Position numbers and translations under genes: made by a program
Source of the DNA: Candidatus Mediterraneibacter surreyensis
GTDB lineage: Bacteria > Bacillota > Clostridia > Lachnospirales > Lachnospiraceae
DNA length: 64,000 nucleotides
Assembly (NCBI GenBank): GCA_019118885.1
Contig: DWYB01000086.1
Location: 1 to 64,000 of the forward strand
Reading direction: 5' to 3'
Notes under the pieces: generated by a model
What the model saw: only the letters and a program-made list of their open reading frames with translations
Told to the model about the DNA's origin: nothing
Database searches by the model: none
In this document: positions 34,401 to 43,008 of the stretch, in pieces
Numbering within the stretch: position 1 is the first letter of the stretch
Layout of the letters: the number at the start of each line of letters is the position of its first letter

Positions 34401-37400
34401 AAAATGTAAATGCAGGTTCAAATACTAATGACGTTTCTACTACATATGGATTCTTCCCATTTAACAGCGGCAGTACAAGCGCGAAAGCGAGCACATACAA
34501 TTATGGGTTTGGAACGAAGATTGAATTTGATTTCCGATTGACAGAGGACGGAACGGTTATCGCGGAAGATGGCAGTGGAAAAGAAGTTCCGATTACATTT
34601 GAGTTCTCGGGAGATGATGACGTATGGGTTTTCATTGATGGAAAACTTGCTCTTGACGTAGGAGGGGCCCATGGCGTTGTGACAGGAGAACTGGATTTTC
34701 AGTCAAAGAAAGCGACGGTTACAAATGTAAAAAGAAGCCAGGGATCAGATGTAGAATGGACAGGCGACTATACAACTGGTTTCCAGATAGAAGGAAAGAA
34801 TGAGGATACCCACACTCTGACTATGTTCTACATGGAGCGAGGCATGTGGGAGTCAAACATGAAGATCACTTTTAACTTCCCGGACGAGAACCAGTTCCAG
34901 GTGGAAAAGAAAGTCGATGACTCTGACATGAACGAGATTTTCCAGGAGGAAAACCTGAAATATGACCTCTTTGAAGGTCAGTCAGTATTCCCCTTTGTGA
35001 TCGAGAATCAGGCTACCCATTATAAAGAAACAGACGTTACGGTGGACGAGTCAGCGCCGGAACCGAAAGTGTACAATGATACATTTAACCAGGAGACGCT
35101 TGAACAGCCTTCTGCCGGAGTCGGCGGAATAACATGGCAGCATGAAGATACAAAAGGTAGTAAAAGAGATGTCGTCCACTGGCACGCCAATGGTTCGGAT
35201 CAAACCGGGAATTATAAAGAACAGCGCTGGGGAATTATCAAACCTGCAACAGGGGAGAATTTTGATGTTTCAAAACAGGATGCATATCTGAGGTTCAGCC
35301 TTTATTTTGATGACGATACTACGCCGACCCTCAACAATATGTATCTGGAGCTGGAGGATGAGTTCGGAAATAAGTTGTCCGGTTACCTTTCGGGAAAGAC
35401 ATACGGAAATGCCAGCCTGACGCAAAAGGCATGGAACACGATACAAGTAGACTTGAGCAAGATGGATAAAATCGGAGGTGATTTTGATTTCTCTCGGATT
35501 AAAAACATCAAGTTCAGCTATAATCTGGACAAAAACATCTATCTGGACGACTTTACATTCATCCCGTCTACCACTGTATCAGGAGAGACAGGATTTACTA
35601 CTGCTCAGGTGGATATTCCATCCTACGGTTCTGTAGGATCAGGAACATTAATGTATCCGGAAGGCGCAGTCTATACCCTTTCGGGAAATGGCAGCGATAC
35701 GATGAACCGGATCGGCAGCGACGGCATGTTTGCACTGGCGGACGGACAGACGGCTACGTTCAGCGATCAGTTCCGCAGGGGGAGCTATATCGCACTTTCT
35801 GAAAATGTAAACACAGATCTGTTTGATACGACGTGGACGCTGTATGAGAATGGTGCTCCGGTGAAGGAAATCAATGGCGGAACAACTGTGAATACAGCTA
35901 ATAAGGTGTCGAGCCTTGAAAATGTGAGCGGTACGACACTCCGGGATGGCAGGCAGGAAGAATATCAGTCTGGAGAAAACAGTAACGGAGAGATTTCAAA
36001 TGTGGGTTATAGGCAAACAGGATGGGCAAAAAATCAGGACAAGACAGATAACGAAAATACGATTGTATTCCGTTCCTATGCAAACCCGGATAATACGACG
36101 GTTCCTACAAAGCTGAAAGCGGTATTTACGAATGAAGTAAAGACCGGCTCCATTGTGATCCAGAAGAAAACGGATGATAGTGAGGAATTAAAAGGAACAT
36201 ATACGTTTACCGTTACGTTTACAAACATCGCCGGACTCGGACTGGAAAAGGCGCCAATTACGAAAGACTATACGATTAACCTAGGCGATGGTGATACCTC
36301 GAATGATGAGATCCGGATCGATGGAATCCCGGCTGGAACAGTCTATCAGATCACGGAGAAAGGAACGGATGATGGTTCTGTACTGGAAAAGGCAGACTTT
36401 TTCAGCAACAATATGGAGTCTGACAAGGGCTACAGCAATGAGACAAAAACAGTAGAAGGCAAGATGGTGGTATTCGGTACGGAGAAAGGCCAAAGCGAGG
36501 CTCCGAAGATATGTAAGGATGAAGATGCCGAGGCAGTAGCCCAATTCTACAATACGCTGAAAAAGACTATAGATATCACCGTTGAGAAAAAGTGGGAACA
36601 GATGCCGGATGATGCACAGTACCCGGAGTCGATCAAGGTGCAGCTCCAGAGAAGAGAACCTGATCCAGGAGAATGGCAGTCGGTGGACTATGAGGGTAAA
36701 GGAAATAATTATGTAACGATTAGCCCGGATTACGAAGGAAACTGGAAGTATGACTTTAAAGGGTTGGAACAGTTTGCGGATAGTCCGACAAACTCGAAGC
36801 CTTACCAGTACCGTATCGTAGAACTCGATGATGAAAACAAGGTTATTGAATCAGGAGACTATCTGAACGACCTGTTCAAAGTGACTTACAGCAATGATAT
36901 CTCAGTTTCAGGAGAAGACCAGGATACACCTTATGCTTACAAGATCACAAATACATACAATCCCGAGGGAACGGTAAAGATCATCAAAGAAAATGGGGAA
37001 GGCGACTCCCTTGAAGGCGCGGAATTTGCCCTCTATATCGATAAAGATGGAAATGAGATAGCGACAGATTCCGAAGGAAATGCGTTTAGGGGAACTACCG
37101 GAACGAATGGTGAACTGATATTTGACAACATCCCGGCGGGAACAAAGGAGAACCCAAAGCCATATTACTTAAAAGAGCTCAAGACCGCCGCCGGATATGT
37201 GCTTCTGAAAGAACCCATCGAAGTGAAGCTCCCATATGAATATCATAAGGGAGATATCGTAAACGGAAAAGAAGTGACAGAAGACGGTATGACATGGAGC
37301 CTGACTTATACCATTGTCAATGACAAGGCATTTGACCTTCCGGCAAGCGGTTTGAGAGGCATCGGTCCTATCGCAGCCGCCGGCATAGCTATCGTAGTAA

Positions 37401-37480
37401 TAGCAGGAGCGGTATTCGCCGCAAGAAACATAAAAGGGCAGAGGGCAGCCTCAAACAGACGGAAACGCCGTCCGCATTAA
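31487..37480 (+). CDS. large pilus tip adhesin with fibro-slime/PA14-like and Cna-B domains
   Basis: This is a secreted, wall-linked protein of 1997 residues. It has a signal peptide (about 1-29), a long unassigned N-terminal region, and a fibro-slime/PA14-like domain at about 1000-1140 (FEFSGDDDVWVFIDGKLALD). Cna-B/SpaA-type domains follow at about 1530-1690, 1695-1822 and 1825-1925; E-box-like residues (YLKELKTAAGY) suggest isopeptide bonds. The sorting signal LPASG (1951-1955) is followed by a hydrophobic helix and a basic tail. Position ahead of a major pilin and two sortases indicates a pilus tip or ancillary subunit. The start at 31487 has AGGGAAGG 6 nt upstream. Bases 32.2-34.6 kb look more AT-rich than the rest. 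Confidence 0.88.
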   Translation: MKKKIWGVLLSVAVLVTTVNFPTTAGAEENKGGADASGIVVKVSDDMNGSNANESDEIQTVQISAQNQSNMDAVVRIFLLNEDKETADTEVEIPNLCDKDQITDETVQTEMAETLKSALTLEDGTNSALDAQWIEKKDDSGNVTAKYLEAALPAGTAAAFDMQLMYRTDEENYTKKTIVRAKAFVDEQDVTKASDVEDEDNEAEVKWEVVKVEEESEAAGEDEETAGSAAKASRIAAKSAVNEIENLKTEDKKVRSNNGFTIYFDPSGNESASWNKDAQIYVYGFNSDTDNSGPPQAMQRSEHSGLSNGWQFTFEKEYKNVIFLNQQNWPSGTNQSSVTVDLAVDQNYVSPCFKLTGEFDSTSGGKKKAEQRDLGADTYAGTTLKFFDMTSSLEQSDVTAVFQTENGTKKKKINISGSFQIPEDAENGAYTKVKFTVNESNTAWYDLSDIVETGQTTFYYGRSTLLNGETISGWGMDISADAELSGKKLYFSKDDFSNADRIVIGSVNGQISEKNESDETVLYYEFPDGAGITQQSVIAIQSGENTYRFMWGDLSYNKVTVTEKIAEVNEAYAAAQTIYFDATLSKLDYVKTATDASGNEATDTSEPGSAIPATENGKVYYWIRKNENDATGQRGELALLPDDDDVYFLDVPAGYTQIVFSNYEFTGSNGLSYTGDSTDWINIPAAYEKPCFYADSGDDSTYNKTDNSKHRDGYWGELGETRDAEKGKAGSDVVDIDQEPFVRDTEKLYVNTTFYDYYTDYELNGFNRDDYEDYTGQTTGQNPMESQRSWVPFRLFDQTLSDYYTDHNITIPIYTGHFQSNVSLTSANRFTHIADSLKLFGWKNQNAFFSTNNSAIDVEGNSKPTYGDAFYDYAAQGLVEDTLQDGQLIGKGSSSAEPHFNKEFLEGDNSRNTILGEVYENVAFPFKKELIDGAYYWSFNSKDTTLEMRRDPESSQYYLKEIADSGQRDRHKNVNAGSNTNDVSTTYGFFPFNSGSTSAKASTYNYGFGTKIEFDFRLTEDGTVIAEDGSGKEVPITFEFSGDDDVWVFIDGKLALDVGGAHGVVTGELDFQSKKATVTNVKRSQGSDVEWTGDYTTGFQIEGKNEDTHTLTMFYMERGMWESNMKITFNFPDENQFQVEKKVDDSDMNEIFQEENLKYDLFEGQSVFPFVIENQATHYKETDVTVDESAPEPKVYNDTFNQETLEQPSAGVGGITWQHEDTKGSKRDVVHWHANGSDQTGNYKEQRWGIIKPATGENFDVSKQDAYLRFSLYFDDDTTPTLNNMYLELEDEFGNKLSGYLSGKTYGNASLTQKAWNTIQVDLSKMDKIGGDFDFSRIKNIKFSYNLDKNIYLDDFTFIPSTTVSGETGFTTAQVDIPSYGSVGSGTLMYPEGAVYTLSGNGSDTMNRIGSDGMFALADGQTATFSDQFRRGSYIALSENVNTDLFDTTWTLYENGAPVKEINGGTTVNTANKVSSLENVSGTTLRDGRQEEYQSGENSNGEISNVGYRQTGWAKNQDKTDNENTIVFRSYANPDNTTVPTKLKAVFTNEVKTGSIVIQKKTDDSEELKGTYTFTVTFTNIAGLGLEKAPITKDYTINLGDGDTSNDEIRIDGIPAGTVYQITEKGTDDGSVLEKADFFSNNMESDKGYSNETKTVEGKMVVFGTEKGQSEAPKICKDEDAEAVAQFYNTLKKTIDITVEKKWEQMPDDAQYPESIKVQLQRREPDPGEWQSVDYEGKGNNYVTISPDYEGNWKYDFKGLEQFADSPTNSKPYQYRIVELDDENKVIESGDYLNDLFKVTYSNDISVSGEDQDTPYAYKITNTYNPEGTVKIIKENGEGDSLEGAEFALYIDKDGNEIATDSEGNAFRGTTGTNGELIFDNIPAGTKENPKPYYLKELKTAAGYVLLKEPIEVKLPYEYHKGDIVNGKEVTEDGMTWSLTYTIVNDKAFDLPASGLRGIGPIAAAGIAIVVIAGAVFAARNIKGQRAASNRRKRRPH

Positions 37481-37482
37481 CA

Positions 37483-37516
37483 GATGTCTTAGGGGAAGAG
37501 ACATCCCCCTTCCCCT
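37483..37516 (+). other. compact H-type pseudoknot candidate between adhesin and major pilin
   Basis: GATGTCT (37483-37489) pairs with AGACATC (37499-37505). The loop of that stem, AGGGGAAG (37491-37498), pairs with CTTCCCCT (37509-37516). The two stems interlock rather than nest. The alternative is a simple terminator-like hairpin made of the second stem alone. It may set the ratio of adhesin to pilin. Confidence 0.5.
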
Positions 37517-37567
37517 TTGATATATAAACAGAAAAAAATTATAAAAATAAAAAGGAGAGAAGAAGCT

Positions 37568-39409
37568 ATGAAAAGAAATTTATTCAAAAAACTAGCAGCA
37601 GCCGCTGGCGCTGCGGTTATGGCATTGACACTTGTAATGCCGATGGGAGTAAGTGCGGCACCAACCGATAATTATCCGACAGCAGGTGAAAAAGGAAGTC
37701 TTACGATCACAAAATACGAAAGTACGACAGGAGCAGGAGATTGGGATACATCTGACGGTGTACAGTCACCTCCATCAGAAGGCGCAACTCCACTGGGAGG
37801 AGTAACGTTTACGATTCTTCAGGTGGGAACAGTTTCTCAGGAAACATATACAGTGGATGGCGAACAGGTAACCGGCCTTGTATATGATATTACAGACACT
37901 GAACTCCAGACTAAATTATCAAGTTTGACAGGTGCCGATAAAGCTGAACCGGTAACTTCGGGAACAAACAAATATACAAGTACAGTGCTTGATAAGGCGT
38001 TGAAAGCACTTTATGAATCCGACCAAAATGTAGCGGATGGTATTGTGACAAGAGATGCTGTAAAAAGTGAAGCAAAGTCACAAACGACGTTGACAGCAGA
38101 TAGTGGTGATCTGAAAAAAGGACAGGCTAAATTCGCTGAGCTTGACCAGGGACTTTATCTGGTAGCCGAGACCGCGGCTCCGGCAGAGGTTACAACAAAA
38201 TCTGTACCGTTCTTTGTTTCGATCCCTTCTGTTGTTAATGACACGAATGGTAATACACAGTGGACGTTGGATGTAAATGCATATCCAAAGAATAGTACTG
38301 AAAAGACAAGCGTTGATAAAATTATCAGTGACGTAACGGATGCAGCGAGTCAGAAGGAATCAGGAGATATTAATTCATACAAAGATAAGGCAGAAGCTAC
38401 CATTGGTGATACGATCACATATCAGGTGCCGGTAACAGCAGTTGTTCCGGCGGACGGTCTTACAAAACTGAATCTTGCCGATACAATGGATAAGGGGCTC
38501 ACACTTGTTAAGTCGGACGGAACAGCGATTAAGCCGGCACTTACAGCAAGCGAAACCCCTATAACAGACGTAGTAGAAGTATACGAAGGAAAGAATACGA
38601 CTGGAACAAAGTTGACTGAAGGCACAGACTATACGGTAACGGCTAAGAAAAATGACAATGGATCAACTTCTTTGACAGTAGCATTTAAGGGAACTAAATT
38701 AAGCGCCTTGAATACTGCTGCTGATAAAACTCCGCAGTTCACCTTTGTATACAAAGCGAAATTAAACGCTGATGCAGTGATCGGTCAGACCGGAAATAAG
38801 AACTCAGTAAAACTGATATATAATTATAACAACGGTCCGTCTCAAGACGTAGAATCAAAGCCACAAGAAACGATAGTTTATACATGGGGCATTGATATTT
38901 TAAAACAGGGAGAAGATTCACAGAACCTTAATGGCGTAGAATTTGAACTGTATAACGGAAGTGTAGCGGACGGTAATAAAATGAAGTTTAGAGAGAGCGA
39001 CGGAGTCTATACACCAGCTACAGACGGCTCTACAACGTTGGTGACAGCAAATGAAGGAAAACTTCAGATTAGAGGTCTTGAAGCGGGAACATATATCCTG
39101 AAAGAGATTAAAACGAATCAGGGTTATGTGCTTTTGAAGGATACGATTACAATTAAGATTACAGATACTGATATAGCAGGCTTGGCGAGTGCGACAGTTG
39201 CAAATGGAACTTCATCTGCAACATCGGTAACAATGAAAGAGGATAATGGCAGCGCACAGGCTCTCGTTCCCCTCACCGTAGTCAACAACAAGGGCTTCGA
39301 TCTCCCGCAGACAGGTGCTGCAGGAACAGCCATCTTCGCAATCGCAGGTATCGTACTCGTTGCAGTAGCAGGTGCGCTGCTTATTTTCAGAAGAAAGACA
39401 CAGAAATAA
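37568..39409 (+). CDS. major pilin (SpaA-type backbone subunit)
   Basis: This 613-residue secreted protein would polymerise into the pilus shaft. It has a signal peptide ending VSAAP, and a pilin motif WTLDVNAYPKN with Lys241 as the likely nucleophile for sortase-catalysed linkage. Cna-B/SpaA domains follow, with E-box candidates GLYLVAETAAP and TYILKEIKTNQGY. The sorting signal is LPQTG (579-583), then a hydrophobic helix and RRKTQK. AAGGAGAG precedes the ATG at 37568. It lies 87 nt after the adhesin and upstream of the sortases. Confidence 0.93.
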   Translation: MKRNLFKKLAAAAGAAVMALTLVMPMGVSAAPTDNYPTAGEKGSLTITKYESTTGAGDWDTSDGVQSPPSEGATPLGGVTFTILQVGTVSQETYTVDGEQVTGLVYDITDTELQTKLSSLTGADKAEPVTSGTNKYTSTVLDKALKALYESDQNVADGIVTRDAVKSEAKSQTTLTADSGDLKKGQAKFAELDQGLYLVAETAAPAEVTTKSVPFFVSIPSVVNDTNGNTQWTLDVNAYPKNSTEKTSVDKIISDVTDAASQKESGDINSYKDKAEATIGDTITYQVPVTAVVPADGLTKLNLADTMDKGLTLVKSDGTAIKPALTASETPITDVVEVYEGKNTTGTKLTEGTDYTVTAKKNDNGSTSLTVAFKGTKLSALNTAADKTPQFTFVYKAKLNADAVIGQTGNKNSVKLIYNYNNGPSQDVESKPQETIVYTWGIDILKQGEDSQNLNGVEFELYNGSVADGNKMKFRESDGVYTPATDGSTTLVTANEGKLQIRGLEAGTYILKEIKTNQGYVLLKDTITIKITDTDIAGLASATVANGTSSATSVTMKEDNGSAQALVPLTVVNNKGFDLPQTGAAGTAIFAIAGIVLVAVAGALLIFRRKTQK

Positions 39410-39453
39410 TACTTAAGTTTACTCGTTAAAATTTCTTTCATTCTACAGTCTCG

Positions 39454-39487
39454 AATGCAGGAAGACAGATATCTGTTTTCCTGCATT
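39454..39487 (+). terminator. hairpin between pilin and sortase genes
   Basis: 39454-39470 pairs with 39471-39487 with one mismatch. There is no strong T-run. It may stabilise the pilin mRNA 3' end or reduce sortase expression. Confidence 0.6.
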
Positions 39488-39544
39488 TGAACGCAGACGG
39501 CCAGAAAATATACTGCACAGAGTCAGGATAAGAGGAGGGCTCTG

Positions 39545-40585
39545 ATGGAGTACAGGGTATCTGACCGCGTGCGTTCAGATGCAGGGAGAGATACTATGAA
39601 AAATAAGATCATCAATATCATATTGCTCCTGTGTGTCCTTGTCGGGATAGGTATTCTTGCGTATCCGTTTGCAAGCAATATGCTCCACGACAGGAAGCAG
39701 GACAAAATTATAACAGAATATGACGAACAGATGGAGAATCTGGCCGATGAGGAGAAGGAGCAGATGCTCTCGGAAGCGCGCCAGTACAACGAGGACCTCA
39801 TTGGAAATGTTGTGTTGAGCGACCCGTTCGATCCGGAAGCTTTGGAAAGAATCAATGAAGATTACGATGATCTTCTGAACTATAACGGGGATGGTATCAT
39901 AGGATATGTGGAGATTCCCCGAATTAATGTTTACGAGGCTATCTATCATGGTACGTCGGATGAAGTTCTTGCAAAGGGAATCGGTCATCTGGCGAATACC
40001 TCCCTCCCGGTAGGGGGAGATGGTACGCACAGTGTTTTGTCCGGTCATACCGGACTTCCGGAGGCAGAACTCTTCTCCAATCTGGAACAGATGGAAGAAG
40101 GAGATGTGTTTTACATCCACGTCCTCGGAGAGACGCTTGCGTACCAGACAGATCAGATTAAGGTGGTTGAACCGTCCGATACAAGCGACCTTCATATCGA
40201 TATAGAGCATGATTATGTGACGCTTGTTACCTGTACGCCATATGGAATCAACTCGCATCGGCTTCTGGTAAGAGGAACAAGGATTCCGTATGACGCTGCT
40301 GCAAAAGCTGCAGGAGAAGCCCAGGCTCAGGAGGGAATGAGTTCAGAAACCTGGAAGGAAGTGTATGGGAAAGCTCTGCTCATCGGATGTCTTGTGGCTG
40401 TGGCAGCTCTGCTGGCTATTTGGCTGATCGTGCGCAAGACGACAAAGAGCAGAAAAACGGTATCAGCGATAAAGGAAACTGAGTGGATCGAACAGAAACC
40501 AATCCGCGGCAGGACAGAAGATGCACGTGATAGAAAAAGAGAGAATCGGCGCAGCAAAGATAAGAAAAGGAGACGACGTAGATGA
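39545..40585 (+). CDS. class C sortase (pilin polymerase) 1
   Basis: This 346-residue membrane transpeptidase links pilin subunits. It has an N-terminal TM helix, a lid with the DPF variant of the DPW motif (LSDPFDPEAL), and a catalytic core with His168 (GHTGL), Cys230 (LVTCTPYG) and Arg243 (LLVRG). A second TM helix (about 275-298) and an Arg/Lys-rich tail follow. The start at 39545 has AGAGGAGGG upstream; an internal ATG at 39596 is an alternative. The stop overlaps the next sortase start (ATGA). Confidence 0.93.
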   Translation: MEYRVSDRVRSDAGRDTMKNKIINIILLLCVLVGIGILAYPFASNMLHDRKQDKIITEYDEQMENLADEEKEQMLSEARQYNEDLIGNVVLSDPFDPEALERINEDYDDLLNYNGDGIIGYVEIPRINVYEAIYHGTSDEVLAKGIGHLANTSLPVGGDGTHSVLSGHTGLPEAELFSNLEQMEEGDVFYIHVLGETLAYQTDQIKVVEPSDTSDLHIDIEHDYVTLVTCTPYGINSHRLLVRGTRIPYDAAAKAAGEAQAQEGMSSETWKEVYGKALLIGCLVAVAALLAIWLIVRKTTKSRKTVSAIKETEWIEQKPIRGRTEDARDRKRENRRSKDKKRRRRR

Positions 40586-41592
40586 AAGAGAAGGTTAGAT
40601 GGGCTGTCATTCTGATCTTGTACCTGATCGGCGTCGGCATCTTTGCCATTCCGGATCTGAATAATCTGGAAAATAAGATAGGAAACATCCATGTATATGA
40701 AGCGTTCCAGAAGAATGTGGAAGATGCATCTGAAGAAAGCAGCAATGCTGATTCCGGTAAATCCGAGGCAGATACAGACCGGTTCGCCCGGCTGTATGAA
40801 CAGATGACGGAATATAATGAACAGATTTTTGCAGAGAAACAGAAAGATCTCTGCGATCCCTGGTCATATGAGCAGAGCAGCTTCGATCTGACCGAATACG
40901 GGATAGAAGATAATGTGGCGGCGACGATAGAGATTCCGCGGATGGACGTGGAGCTTCCGGTTTACCTTGGGGCTACAACGGAGAATATGGCTCTTGGTGC
41001 GGTTCAACTTGGTCAGACTTCTCTGCCGGTGGGCGGTGAAAACACAAATTGCGTGATTGCGGCGCACAGAGGATATCGCGGGATACCCATGTTTCAGGAG
41101 ATAGAGAAACTTCAACTCGGGGATAAAGTGATCATCACAAATTTCTGGGAGACATTGACTTATGAAGTGTCTGAGATTGAGATTATCTATCCGTCAGATA
41201 TAGATAAAATCCTGATTCGTCCGGGCAAAGATATGGTTACATTATTGACCTGCCATCCTTATACACAGCATACAAGACGTTATGCGGTATTCTGTACCAG
41301 GACCTCAGGCGAAGAAGACGGCAAGACAGATCCCTCAGATAGTACAACGGCGGAACTTTCGATAAAAGCGGCAGAACAGGCGGCTGCAGAAGACGCAGAT
41401 ATACTGCAAAGAGAAAAACTGCTCAGAATTGCCGGATACGGCTTCCTGACAATAGTCGGTATAGCAATTATCGGGAGAATGATATGGAGTAATATGCACA
41501 ACAGAGCTTCTATGGAAAACGAAACTGCAGGCAGAGTGCATCGTTCGTCAGGGCGCCGGAGAAGGTCAGGAAGACATAAAAAGAAGGGATAG
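40582..41592 (+). CDS. class C sortase 2
   Basis: This 336-residue sortase has an N-terminal TM helix, a lid carrying DPW (LCDPWSYEQ), His162 (AAHRGY), Cys224 (LLTCHPYTQ) and a nearby Arg (HTRRYAVF). A C-terminal TM helix and a basic tail follow. The HPYTQHTRRY active-site context differs from that of sortase 1, so the two may act on different subunits (shaft versus tip). It is translationally coupled to sortase 1. Confidence 0.93.
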   Translation: MKEKVRWAVILILYLIGVGIFAIPDLNNLENKIGNIHVYEAFQKNVEDASEESSNADSGKSEADTDRFARLYEQMTEYNEQIFAEKQKDLCDPWSYEQSSFDLTEYGIEDNVAATIEIPRMDVELPVYLGATTENMALGAVQLGQTSLPVGGENTNCVIAAHRGYRGIPMFQEIEKLQLGDKVIITNFWETLTYEVSEIEIIYPSDIDKILIRPGKDMVTLLTCHPYTQHTRRYAVFCTRTSGEEDGKTDPSDSTTAELSIKAAEQAAAEDADILQREKLLRIAGYGFLTIVGIAIIGRMIWSNMHNRASMENETAGRVHRSSGRRRRSGRHKKKG

Positions 41593-41712
41593 ATTGTTTT
41601 ATACGAATTATCATAATACGTAGATAAAGTTTTACAACTCATGTAAGTTTGTTGATAACCACATTTTCTGCAAAAATCTTATTGCAAATCAAAAATCATA
41701 ATGGTATCTTGT

Positions 41713-41752
41713 AAGGCATCCAAAGCATTTCTTGGCAGCGGATGCCTTTTAT
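41713..41752 (+). terminator. intrinsic terminator after the pilus locus
   Basis: AAGGCATCC (41713-41721) pairs with GGATGCCTT (41740-41748), followed by TTATT. Confidence 0.75.
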
Positions 41753-41866
41753 TATTCACAGGGCGAATCACCCGGAAATCCTTAGTAAAATCCCCAGGAT
41801 CAGAAAACGAGACAGATTCCACTTTTTTCTTTTGGTGGAACATGGTAAGATGAAGGAGGAAAGCGA

Positions 41867-42832
41867 ATGATCGCAGACAGAGACAAAAGAGACAAAGACA
41901 AGATAGACGAAGAAAAACGAAACAACTACCCAAAGAGCGAGAATGCAGACGCAGAGAACAATGACAACTTTATCATGTTTCCCACCGTGGATTTCTGTTT
42001 CAAAGAGCTGATGAAGAATCCGAAAGTACGGAAAGGGTTCGTTGCGGCAATTCTTGGAAAAGAGCCAGAGACAGTCCGTCGGACCACAGTGATCGAGACG
42101 GAGCTCCGGAAAGAATCAGAGGATGATAAGCTGGGGATCCTGGACGTGCTGGTGGAACTGGAGGACGGAGTTAAGATGAACATGGAGATGCAGGTTCCGT
42201 ACTTTGAGTACTGGGCGAACCGGGTGCTCTTCTATGTGAGCAAGATCTATACCGGCCAGATTCAAAAAGGTGATGATTACGATAAACTGCAGAAGTGCAT
42301 CCATGTCAGTATCCTGGATTTCATCCACTTCCCGCAGGATCAGAGATGTTACCGGAAGATCACGCTCTGTGATGTGGAGACGGGAGAGCAGTATACGGAC
42401 CTGATGGAGCTGCATGTTCTGGAGCTTAAGAAACTGCCGCCGGAGGATCAGAACGAAGACGGAGTCATCCGCTGGATGCGTTTTCTCGGAGGGAAGAGCC
42501 GGAAGGAGTTCGAGGATATGGCAGAGAAGGACGAATATATCAAAGAAGCATATGAAGATCTGAAAAAACTGAGCCTGGATGAGCAGAAAAGGTTGGAGTA
42601 TGAAGTGAGACAAAGAGCAATCCGGGATCATAATTCTCAGATGAAGAGTGCCGAGAGGCGGGGGATAGAGATTGGAGAAGAGCGGGGAGAAAAGCGTGGG
42701 ATAGAGATCGGAACTCAGAGCACGTTAAAACGTCTTGTAAAAGCCAATGTGGAGTCGGGGAAATCTCTGGAAGAGATTGCGGAATTTCTTGGACTTGATT
42801 TATCTGAAGTAGAGAAAATGTCAAAGGAATAA
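41867..42832 (+). CDS. Rpn/YhgA-like PD-(D/E)XK nuclease family protein
   Basis: This 321-residue cytosolic protein belongs to the PDDEXK_2 group annotated as putative transposase or recombination-promoting nuclease. The family core includes FKELMKNPKVRKGFVAAILG, then GILDVLVELEDGVKMNMEMQ, which contains the acidic residues of the nuclease motif. The C-terminal region is helical with a charged repeat (RRGIEIGEERGEKRGIEIG). AAGGAGGAAAG precedes the ATG. It stands alone. Such genes are often multicopy in Lachnospiraceae genomes. Its biological role is not settled. Confidence 0.85.
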   Translation: MIADRDKRDKDKIDEEKRNNYPKSENADAENNDNFIMFPTVDFCFKELMKNPKVRKGFVAAILGKEPETVRRTTVIETELRKESEDDKLGILDVLVELEDGVKMNMEMQVPYFEYWANRVLFYVSKIYTGQIQKGDDYDKLQKCIHVSILDFIHFPQDQRCYRKITLCDVETGEQYTDLMELHVLELKKLPPEDQNEDGVIRWMRFLGGKSRKEFEDMAEKDEYIKEAYEDLKKLSLDEQKRLEYEVRQRAIRDHNSQMKSAERRGIEIGEERGEKRGIEIGTQSTLKRLVKANVESGKSLEEIAEFLGLDLSEVEKMSKE

Positions 42833-42850
42833 GCAACAAGATGAGAATTA

Positions 42851-42903
42851 TTACATGTTTCTTAAGAAAATAGCATTGAGAATATTGCCGGCAACCGTAT
42901 AAT
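42851..42903 (+). promoter_or_regulatory. HD-GYP gene promoter with the shared upstream element
   Basis: The element TTACATGTTTCTTAAG begins at 42851. TTGAGA (42876-42881) and TATAAT (42898-42903) are separated by 16 nt, so the element-to--10 distance is 47 nt and element-to--35 is 25 nt. A 100-nt leader follows, with a CAGGGG/CCCCTG hairpin around 42963-42991. Confidence 0.7.
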
Positions 42904-43008
42904 AATCATTATCTGAAAGCAGGCGCAGGCTGTGGATACAGGCTGTGTCCGCTGGAAATCAGCAGGGGATAGTGAAGAGCGCACCCCTGTAACGGAGGAT
43001 GATGATTT

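Noticed and set aside
41867..42832. Insertion sequence around the Rpn-type gene
   Set aside because: No terminal inverted repeats or target duplications are visible, and the family name 'transposase' does not by itself show mobility.
42904..43008. c-di-GMP (GEMM) riboswitch upstream of the HD-GYP gene
   Set aside because: The conserved core of GEMM-I or GEMM-II, including the tetraloop and receptor sequences, is not visible; only generic hairpins are.
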